From Helicobacter_D sp964464895 (GTDB taxonomy: Bacteria; Campylobacterota; Campylobacteria; Campylobacterales; Helicobacteraceae), in assembly GCA_964464895.1 (NCBI GenBank), contig CAYXGY010000013.1, forward strand, positions 1-36,350: a stretch of 36,350 bases of DNA, read 5' to 3'. The position numbers were made by a program, and so were the translations under genes. Numbering within the stretch: position 1 is the first letter of the stretch; each line of letters starts with the position of its first letter. Under the pieces are notes generated by a model, which saw only the letters and a list, made by a program, of their open reading frames with translations, was not told where the DNA came from and searched no databases. Shown one piece after another: positions 30,200-36,350 of the stretch.

Positions 30200-31939
30200 C
30201 TATTTTGTCTCTTCCTCGCCTATCCCCATTTCTTTAGATTCTTGAATCGCTTCTAATGCTAGATTCGCAAGCATTGTTGCTACCTCACGATTGCCATTGA
30301 CTACATCAAGCCCAATTCCCTTTAAATCCGCCTCTATTGCTTCCTCGTCTGTTTGGGCAATGATTTTGATGTGATGAGAAATGTCCATAATATGACGACA
30401 CGCCTTTTCAATTGCCACAGGAGATTCTACACACAAGATGACGACTTTAGACTTTTCAACTTCAATCTCTCTAAAAATCATTTTGTCTGTGATATTGCCA
30501 TAGACGATATTACACCCCTTTTTAACCCCCTCTTCCACGCGTTCATAATTAGAATCCACGACGAGCGTTGTAACATCGCAACCGCTGAAAAACTCTAGCA
30601 CCTTTTTGCCCAAAACTCCATATCCACAAATCACCACTTCGCTATGCTGTTCTGCTTGTGTTTTCTGACCAATCCCCGCTTTGCTGCCGATTTTTGCAAC
30701 CTTTAGCGGAATCCTAAAGATTTTCAAAGCAAATTTCACACACACATCTAACCTATCCAAAATAAAAGGAGTGGCAATCATAGAAAAAATAACCATTAAA
30801 GTGAGGAATTGATAAATCTCTTCTGGAGTGATAGAGGCTGTGAATTGACTTCCAAAAATCCAATTTAAAATCCCTCCATTTAATTGGAGATTCAAGATTT
30901 TATGCTGGCTTGCAAGCAAAAAAATTGCAAAAGAAAATTCTCCGATTTGTGAGAGAGAAAGCGCAATACGCATTGCCACTTTCGCCCCTCTAAAAAAGCT
31001 CAAAAATGCAAATACAATGAGAGTTTTTATTAGCAACATCAAAGCAACGAGGATTAAAATAATAAGAAAATATTTAGCCAAAAATATCACATTGACTTGC
31101 ATACCAATGGTGATAAAAAACACTCCTAAAAGCAAATCACGAAAATAAACCAACACACTTGCCACTTGGTGTTTAAACGGCGAATTTGAAACAATCATTC
31201 CTGCCAAAAATGCCCCAAGTGAGAGGGAGAAACCAAAATATTTACTAAGATAAGCCGAGCCTAGCACAATCAAAAGCACTGCCCCCACAAAGATTTCATC
31301 TGTTTTCATCTTGACACTAGAACGCAAGACAATGCGCGCCAAAAATCTCCCCGGCAATATTAACAACAAAAGTACAATAATAGCTGAAATTCCTGTGCTA
31401 AGCAGCATTTCTCCCATACTCAAACCTTGATTGCTCAAGAGCTTAATCATTAGCAAAATCGGAATCACTGCGATGTCTTGAAAAACCAAAATACCGACAG
31501 AAGCTGTCCCATAAGGTGTTCTCGTTTGATTGGCTTCGTTGAGACTTTTTAAAACAATGGCAGTAGAAGATAGGCTGACTGCACTTGCTAGAATGATAGA
31601 AGTATCTAAGTTGAATCCTAACAAATAATAGCAAATTACAAAAAAGGCGGCAATGGAGATTCCAATTTGCAATCCACCAAAGAGCAAGACTTCCTGCTTC
31701 ATTTGTGTAATTTTCTTGAAGCTAAAGTCAAGCCCAATCATAAACATCAAAAACACGATTCCAAGTTCTGCGGCTTCGTTTAAATCCACAGAATCCTGCA
31801 CATGAAACCCAAAAATATAAGTCGTCAGCGTCCCTGTAACAATATATCCAATAATCGCTGGAATCTTAAGCTTATTCAAAACAATCCCAGAGACTACCGC
31901 CATAGCCAAAACATAGATGATTATCAATAGCTTATCCAC
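30200..31939 (-). CDS. KefB/KefC-type K+/H+ antiporter with TrkA-N domain
   Basis: 579 residues. A CPA2 membrane domain (about 1-390) with DLNEAAELGIVFLMFMIGLDFS and SLSSTAIVLKSL is followed by a cytoplasmic Rossmann TrkA-N domain starting at VVICGYGVLGKKVLEFF. No KefF/KefG subunit gene is near. Family members export K+ in response to glutathione adducts or balance cytoplasmic pH; which applies is unknown. Start is GTG at 31939 preceded by GAGGTG. A candidate -10 (TATAAT, 31973-31968) lies in the AT-rich gap upstream. Confidence 0.87.
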   Translation of the reverse strand: MDKLLIIIYVLAMAVVSGIVLNKLKIPAIIGYIVTGTLTTYIFGFHVQDSVDLNEAAELGIVFLMFMIGLDFSFKKITQMKQEVLLFGGLQIGISIAAFFVICYYLLGFNLDTSIILASAVSLSSTAIVLKSLNEANQTRTPYGTASVGILVFQDIAVIPILLMIKLLSNQGLSMGEMLLSTGISAIIVLLLLILPGRFLARIVLRSSVKMKTDEIFVGAVLLIVLGSAYLSKYFGFSLSLGAFLAGMIVSNSPFKHQVASVLVYFRDLLLGVFFITIGMQVNVIFLAKYFLIILILVALMLLIKTLIVFAFLSFFRGAKVAMRIALSLSQIGEFSFAIFLLASQHKILNLQLNGGILNWIFGSQFTASITPEEIYQFLTLMVIFSMIATPFILDRLDVCVKFALKIFRIPLKVAKIGSKAGIGQKTQAEQHSEVVICGYGVLGKKVLEFFSGCDVTTLVVDSNYERVEEGVKKGCNIVYGNITDKMIFREIEVEKSKVVILCVESPVAIEKACRHIMDISHHIKIIAQTDEEAIEADLKGIGLDVVNGNREVATMLANLALEAIQESKEMGIGEEETK

Positions 31940-31967
31940 TTGACACCTCTAGCATTAAAATTTTGAA

Positions 31968-31973
31968 ATTATA
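31968..31973 (-). promoter_or_regulatory. Candidate -10 box of the KefB-type gene
   Basis: TTTTATATATAATTTC on the minus strand contains TATAAT at 31973-31968, about 30 bases before the GTG start. The DNA around is extremely AT-rich, so the box is not very specific. Confidence 0.4.
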
Positions 31974-32084
31974 TATAAAATTTATATTTTTTTAATTCAA
32001 TATTAAACTTTTATAATTTTCTTTTATAGAATTCTAATTTGAGGAGGCAAGATTCTATTGTAGAGGTTTTGTATGTAACATTAT

Positions 32085-32123
32085 AGATTGCTTTGTTATG
32101 ATTAGCGTGCGCCTCGCAATGAC
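32085..32123. repeat. Copy of the GATTGCTT...TCGCAATGAC dispersed repeat
   Basis: Starts TAGATTGCTTTGTTATGATT and ends GCGCCTCGCAATGACG. The ends match the widespread short repeat AGATTGCTT...CTCGCAATGACG found between genes in many bacteria. It lies in the 210-base gap between cysE and the KefB-type gene; a more decayed copy is at 22652-22735. No transposase is present. Confidence 0.55.
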
Positions 32124-32149
32124 GAAAACAAGATAAAGCGAGATTCCTC

Positions 32150-32848
32150 TTAAAATTTCACCTTTAAAAATTCCTGATACAAAGTCTCTAGCTTTTTGCG
32201 GGATTCTATATATTCTATATTCTTAGGGGCGACAGATTCCAATAACTCCAAACGTTTTTGCAGATAATTAAAGAGTTGATATTGAATATCCGGAATCTTA
32301 TTTAAATCATCACTCATACCCTTAATAATATTTTTAGCAGGGATTCCAACTGCTGTGGAATTTGGTGGCACAGGACGAATCACGACAGAGTTTGCCCCAA
32401 TCTTAGAATGTGCCCCGATGATAATATTTCCTAGCACTTTAGCCCCTGCACCAATGATAACATAATCTTCAATCGTAGGGTGTCTTTTGGTGCGCTCTAA
32501 ACTCACTCCGCCCAAACTCACCCCCTGATAAATCATCACTTCATTACCCACCTCTGCCGTTTCACCAATCACTACCCCGTGCCCGTGGTCAATAAAGACA
32601 CGATGCCCGATTTTGCACGCGGGGTGAATATCCACATTCGTAAGCCATTGTGTGATTCCCATAAGGATTCTAGCCAATGCTCTAAAGCCTTTGTTATGAA
32701 GCCTGTGTGCGATTCTATAATGCACCAAAGCAATCAATCCGGGATAGTTGAAAAACAATTCAATCTTAGAATTAATTGCTGGGTCTTTTTCTAAAATTAC
32801 CGCAAAATCTTCCTTAATAGTGCCAAAAAGCGTTGTGGCATAATTCAA
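32150..32848 (-). CDS. cysE: Serine O-acetyltransferase
   Basis: 232 residues; acetylates serine to O-acetylserine, the first step of cysteine synthesis. An N-terminal helical region precedes left-handed beta-helix hexapeptide repeats from about residue 72. Catalytic residues are readable in VDIHP (Asp73) and DHGHG (His88), followed by VVIGETAEVG. The start is TTG at 32848, which overlaps the speA stop as TTGA and has AAGGAG upstream; the nearby ATG is out of frame. Confidence 0.94.
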   Translation of the reverse strand: MNYATTLFGTIKEDFAVILEKDPAINSKIELFFNYPGLIALVHYRIAHRLHNKGFRALARILMGITQWLTNVDIHPACKIGHRVFIDHGHGVVIGETAEVGNEVMIYQGVSLGGVSLERTKRHPTIEDYVIIGAGAKVLGNIIIGAHSKIGANSVVIRPVPPNSTAVGIPAKNIIKGMSDDLNKIPDIQYQLFNYLQKRLELLESVAPKNIEYIESRKKLETLYQEFLKVKF

Positions 32849-34701
32849 GATTTCTCTCCTTCGCTTTTAAACACCGTCCTTAGATAACCATTTTCGCTAA
32901 GCATCACATAAAGTTGTCCCAAGACTTCTTTCTTGGTATCCTCTGAAATCTCCTTGCTATCCTCTAAACGTTGCTTCAAGCAACGTTCAATCTCTTTGGT
33001 ATCATAATCCAAATCCTCTAGCACATCTAAAATCGTTTGCGATTCTAACAAATTTTCAATGCGATACCCGCCCTCTTCTTCATCAAACACGACACTAAAT
33101 TCTGTCGGGTGCGTGAAAAGATTATGCTGCATTCCAAGCACTTCTTGGTATGCACCAACTAAAAAGAATCCCAAAAAGTATTCTTCTTCTTTGACATCAA
33201 TGTCGTGCAAAAACAAAGGAGCGTTTTTGTCAAACGCCACTTCTCCATCACTATCACAAGTAATATCCCAAAGACTAGCCGAACGCGTGGGGCGGCGATT
33301 CAATCTATCTAGTGGAATCACGGGGAATTTCTGTGCCAATCCCCAATAATCTGGCAAACTCTGAAAAAAGCTACAATTCAGCAAATAACGTTCTTGCACT
33401 TGTTCTTGAATCCGAATAATATCGCTATGGTTTTTGTGCTTTAAAATCTTGATGACTTTTTTAATAATCAAATGCACAAGCACTTCTGTATTGCTGCGGT
33501 CTTGCAAGTCAATATATCCCAAGTCAAAGAGCGTCAGCAAAGATTCCATATGCTCTAAGCTATCGTGCAAATATTCTATTGCATAACGTTCGTTAATGGT
33601 GTTATACAAATCAAAGAGTTCCTCCACCAAAGGAGGATTTTTATCTTTTAAATGCAAAGCCTTTTCATCATATTCTTGAGAGAATAACTCTAATACAGGA
33701 GCAATCAGCACCGCGTGGCTTGCAGAGACATAGCGTCCGGATTCTATAAAAATATTTGGCTCTGGCTCTTTTTTGTTTTTTGCAATTTCCTTGAGGGTGA
33801 AAACCACATCCCCGCTAAATTCTGCAAGCGTATAATTGCGATTCTGTTGGTGCTCGTGCTGTGCGTATTCTACGGCTAGTCCGCCGCCAATATTGACATT
33901 ATTTAGCTTTTTTGCTCCCATTTTGCGAAGTTCTGCATAAATATTCCCTGCTTCCCTCAGGGCTTTTTTGAGCGGAGAAATATCACTGATTTGACTGCCA
34001 ATATGAAAATGAATCATTGTAAATTGATTCAGCAAGTCGTTTTTGCGCAATAACGAAATGGCTTCTACAAGCTCACTTGCAGTCAAACCAAATTTGGAGT
34101 TAATCCCTCCACTCTTCGCCCAAATCCCAATGCCTGTGCTATGCAATCGGATTCTAAGTCCGATTTTAGGATAAGGTTTTCCAAAAGTTTTGGTAACTTC
34201 AATGATTGTTTCAAGCTCATTTAAACCCTCAATCGTTAAGGTAATATCGTGCCCCATTTTCGCCGCAATAAACCCAAGCGAAATCATTTCCTTGTCTTTG
34301 AAGCCATTAACCGTGATAGGTGCGTTCTCGTTGGTATAAGCCATTGCGATAATCAATTCTGATTTGCTTCCTGCTTCCAATCCATAGCAACGATGGGTTG
34401 TATTTTCCATTAAGGGTAACACAAAGTTTGGATAATGATTGACTTTGATTGGGAAAACTGCTTTGAATTTGCCCTTATAATGATATTCTTTAATAGAGCT
34501 TTCAAAGCTTGTGAAAATCTTTTCTACTTGCTTTTTCATCAAATGAGGAAACCGCACCAAAAGCGGACCGCGATAGCCTTCTTCACGCACTTGTTTGACA
34601 ATATTAATCAATGCAGGCTTACTTTTATAATTGACCTTTACTTGCCCATCTTCAATGATAAAATCATCTTTTCCCCAATATTCAATCCCATAATCTACCA
34701 T
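32845..34701 (-). CDS. speA: Biosynthetic arginine decarboxylase
   Basis: 618 residues, PLP enzyme of the fold III group making agmatine from arginine for polyamine synthesis. Lys86 in FPIKVNHYPNFV is the PLP lysine; GLEAGSKSELIIAM, IHFHIGSQISD and WDITCDSDGEVAF with its active-site cysteine are intact. No agmatinase or agmatine deiminase gene is visible nearby. Starts with ATG after AAGGGTGG, 40 bases after the mini flagellar-type gene, and overlaps cysE. Confidence 0.96.
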   Translation of the reverse strand: MVDYGIEYWGKDDFIIEDGQVKVNYKSKPALINIVKQVREEGYRGPLLVRFPHLMKKQVEKIFTSFESSIKEYHYKGKFKAVFPIKVNHYPNFVLPLMENTTHRCYGLEAGSKSELIIAMAYTNENAPITVNGFKDKEMISLGFIAAKMGHDITLTIEGLNELETIIEVTKTFGKPYPKIGLRIRLHSTGIGIWAKSGGINSKFGLTASELVEAISLLRKNDLLNQFTMIHFHIGSQISDISPLKKALREAGNIYAELRKMGAKKLNNVNIGGGLAVEYAQHEHQQNRNYTLAEFSGDVVFTLKEIAKNKKEPEPNIFIESGRYVSASHAVLIAPVLELFSQEYDEKALHLKDKNPPLVEELFDLYNTINERYAIEYLHDSLEHMESLLTLFDLGYIDLQDRSNTEVLVHLIIKKVIKILKHKNHSDIIRIQEQVQERYLLNCSFFQSLPDYWGLAQKFPVIPLDRLNRRPTRSASLWDITCDSDGEVAFDKNAPLFLHDIDVKEEEYFLGFFLVGAYQEVLGMQHNLFTHPTEFSVVFDEEEGGYRIENLLESQTILDVLEDLDYDTKEIERCLKQRLEDSKEISEDTKKEVLGQLYVMLSENGYLRTVFKSEGEKS

Positions 34702-34741
34702 TTACCACCCTTATATTGCATTCCATTGATTTCAAAATTGC

Positions 34742-34996
34742 TTATGCTTTGATGTCTAATAAAGTTTGCAGCATAGAATCTGCGGTTTGAATCGTTTGCA
34801 CATTGGCACTCACACTATTTTGTGCCGTTATTTGTCCAATGATATTTTGTGTCAAATCCACATTAGAACCCTCTAGCCCGCCTTGTGTAACACTAGCTTT
34901 AGCCGCATTTTGCACATTGGCTTCTACTCCACTTTGTCCAAGACTAAGAGCATTAAAACTACCATAGATTCCACTATTTTGACTGATTGCGTTCAT
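34742..34996 (-). CDS. 84-residue protein resembling the C-terminal core of flagellar rod/hook proteins
   Basis: The second half (about 38-84) reads GGLEGSNVDLTQNIIGQIT, then QTIQTADSMLQTLLDIKA, close to the C-terminal D0 helix of FlgG, FlgE and FlgC. The first part (MNAISQNSGIYGSFNALSLG) resembles a short mobile linker. No N-terminal D0 helix exists, so it is a stand-alone half. It could be a small axial component or adapter, or an export substrate. ATG follows AAGGAACA. It heads a likely transcript with speA and cysE; no sigma28 box is obvious upstream. Confidence 0.65.
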   Translation of the reverse strand: MNAISQNSGIYGSFNALSLGQSGVEANVQNAAKASVTQGGLEGSNVDLTQNIIGQITAQNSVSANVQTIQTADSMLQTLLDIKA

Positions 34997-35089
34997 TCTT
35001 TGTTCCTTAAGATGAAAGATTCCAAAACTATAACTAAAAAATCTAAAATTTATTTTTAAAATGAAAATTTTATAAAGAATTTGGAATCA

Positions 35090-35117
35090 CTCTTAAGGAA
35101 GATAAGAGATTTTTTTA
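35090..35117 (+). terminator. Intrinsic terminator on the plus strand with no annotated transcript
   Basis: CTCTTA (35090-35095), AGGAAGA loop, TAAGAG (35103-35108), then ATTTTTTTA: a hairpin followed by seven T residues on plus. Every gene around it is on minus. It may end an unannotated plus-strand RNA, for example one from a TATAAC box near 35030. Confidence 0.45.
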
Positions 35118-35130
35118 AATTTTTCAAATA

Positions 35131-36294
35131 TCACTCAATTTTTATCGTTTCGTCATTCATAATTTCTATAATTTCACTCATATCATATTCTTTTAATGAC
35201 TTTTCTAGTCGCGTGAAATACTCCTCTACATTTTCCAAAGTCAAATAAATCCCAAAGTCTTGAATAGGCGTAAAATCTTTTTGGGTTAAGGTTTTGGCAA
35301 TTATTGTGCCCACAGAGGGATAGGCGTGGTCATCATCGGGATAGTTTTGACGATTCTGCGTGATTGCATTAAATCCACCAAACTGATAGAGGCTACCAAA
35401 AACTTCTAAATGGATTCTTATCCATTGTTTGTATTCCTCCCACCTTTTAGCAAAGTTGATTTCAGAGGCAAACAAAGTCGCGGTTACGGGAGAAGTATAG
35501 AGGACAAATTGAGAATGCGGATTGTTTGCTTTGATATTGGATAGAATTTCTTTTAGATTTTCGTTAAAGCAATATTTATCACCGATGAAATCTAAGGTGT
35601 GTTTTTTGAGATTACTCCTAAAATAAATTGCACTTTCTTCTTCACTTATTCTGTTGTATTTTACATTATCTCTCGAATAATATCCCCCCTTTTTTTCATA
35701 AGTCTTAAACTCTTCTTGAAATCGTGGAATCTCTATGAGTCGTTTGCTCCACTGGAAAAGCTTAGAGATTCTATTCAAGGGGTTTTTGAGTGGTTCAAAT
35801 ACTACTTTTTCTAATTTTGTTGTCGTATATTGTGTTCTCTTATTAACGATTCCATTGCTCCCAAAAAAATCTATCTGCAAATAAATTGTTTTTAAAGAAT
35901 GCCCTTTCTGTTTCATTAATTCTAAATAATATTGATATTCAAAGGGTCGCATACTAGATACACCAAAGTTAAAAAGCTTTTGTCCTTGAAAATCATATTG
36001 ATTGAAATAGGTTGCACGAGAGCTACCAAGCAAAACGGAATCATAGATTTCTTTTCCATAATAGATTCTATTGACTTTTTCTACTCTTTCATCAAAGGGT
36101 ACATAATAATGATTGTATTGATGCGACGACACACCATACAAGAAAAAGGGGTCAATCCAATAATTCCACAAACCAATCACGCCAAGTGTGAAAAAAGACA
36201 ACAACACACCAATCCCTACTATCTTTACAAACCATCTCTCCCCAAGATTTTTATTCAAAATGTTTTGATTCCATTGATTTTTAAGATTCCACAT
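35131..36294 (-). CDS. Membrane-anchored SGNH-like O-acetylation protein (PatB/AlgJ type)
   Basis: 387 residues. One membrane helix (about 24-45), then a periplasmic SGNH-fold domain: nucleophile motif GSSR at 90-93 (VLLGSSRATYF) and the Asp/His block DDDH at 320-323 (NYPDDDHAYPSVG). A family member of this kind takes acetyl groups handed across the membrane by an MBOAT protein. The last residues of an MBOAT protein precede it by 11 bases, so the two form an acetylation pair like PatA/PatB of C. jejuni (peptidoglycan) or AlgI/AlgJ. Which polymer is modified cannot be read here. ATG follows AAGGGGAAAG. Confidence 0.75.
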   Translation of the reverse strand: MWNLKNQWNQNILNKNLGERWFVKIVGIGVLLSFFTLGVIGLWNYWIDPFFLYGVSSHQYNHYYVPFDERVEKVNRIYYGKEIYDSVLLGSSRATYFNQYDFQGQKLFNFGVSSMRPFEYQYYLELMKQKGHSLKTIYLQIDFFGSNGIVNKRTQYTTTKLEKVVFEPLKNPLNRISKLFQWSKRLIEIPRFQEEFKTYEKKGGYYSRDNVKYNRISEEESAIYFRSNLKKHTLDFIGDKYCFNENLKEILSNIKANNPHSQFVLYTSPVTATLFASEINFAKRWEEYKQWIRIHLEVFGSLYQFGGFNAITQNRQNYPDDDHAYPSVGTIIAKTLTQKDFTPIQDFGIYLTLENVEEYFTRLEKSLKEYDMSEIIEIMNDETIKIE

Positions 36295-36305
36295 ACTCTT
36301 TCCCC

Positions 36306-36350
36306 TTAAAAATTAAAATAAATAAATTCTGTATAGGGCGTGGAAGCAAG
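36306..36350 (-). CDS. MBOAT O-acyltransferase (C-terminal 14 residues only)
   Basis: The last 14 codons and TAA stop are in the window; the rest lies beyond the right edge. The residues, LASTPYTEFIYFNF, match the characteristic FIYFQF-type ending of the AlgI/PatA/DltB group of membrane-bound O-acyltransferases. The stop is 11 bases before the SGNH-like gene, supporting a two-gene acetylation operon. Confidence 0.7.
   Translation of the reverse strand, partial: LASTPYTEFIYFNF

Noticed and set aside
34997..35080. sigma28 or sigma54 promoter before the flagellar-like mini gene
   Set aside because: A TTGGAATCTTTCATC stretch looks like sigma54 at first but lacks the GC pair at -12; no CGAT-type sigma28 -10 was found.
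1..36350. CRISPR array, prophage, insertion sequence or integrase
   Set aside because: No regularly spaced repeats, transposase, integrase or phage structural genes are visible on either strand.

Overview
The window looks like chromosome from a Helicobacter of the enterohepatic type, or a close relative in the Campylobacterota. It is AT-rich and tightly packed, almost all on the minus strand. Shine-Dalgarno sites are AAGGA-like, TTG and GTG starts are common, and promoters are mostly recognisable only by a TATAAT/TAAAAT -10 box. Several gene orders match what I recall of H. pylori and Campylobacter: folD-lepB-M50 peptidase-rpiB-coiled-coil protein, nadK-recN-NFACT, serS-TPR protein, and a pair of dynamin-like GTPases. 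The porin at the left edge is of the Campylobacter MOMP family. The species cannot be fixed from sequence alone.

Layout. 1-146: 5' end of a MOMP porin with a long structured leader. 147-757: gene-poor stretch with what I read as an unannotated type I toxin-antitoxin-like locus: a 22-residue hydrophobic peptide gene with a strong ribosome site and, inside it on the opposite strand, a perfect TTGACA/17 bp/TATAAT promoter. 758-5411: tripartite macrolide-type exporter operon (outer-membrane lipoprotein, MacA, separate MacB ATPase and permease). 5501-9167: serS and a TPR membrane protein. 9335-9553: small two-helix membrane protein on plus. 9550-10890: MATE transporter. 10990-22414: a roughly 11-kb run of closely spaced minus-strand genes: MFS transporter, two dynamin-like GTPases, a candidate 30-residue ORF, a J-domain protein, a membrane-anchored protein with an OmpA-like tail, NAD kinase, RecN, an NFACT/RqcH-like protein and a small acidic protein.

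22415-22748 is a non-coding gap with hairpins and a degraded dispersed repeat, where apt might be expected by synteny. 22749-25955: coiled-coil membrane protein, rpiB, M50 peptidase, lepB and folD, with a candidate 23-residue ORF between lepB and the peptidase. 26028-26378: exported monohaem cytochrome c on plus. 26404-28085: glnK-amtB ammonium module. 28322-31939: NhaP-type antiporter, recR and a KefB-type antiporter. 32150-34996: cysE, speA and a mini-protein resembling the C-terminal core of flagellar rod/hook proteins. 35131-36350: an SGNH-fold protein preceded by the last residues of an MBOAT acyltransferase, together a PatA/PatB-like O-acetylation pair.

Most of the window is core metabolism, transport, repair and envelope biology. 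The parts most worth a second look are the sense/antisense locus at 528-712, the two tiny ORFs that fill gaps in packed operons, the dynamin pair with its J-domain neighbour, and the PII protein lacking its uridylylation tyrosine.
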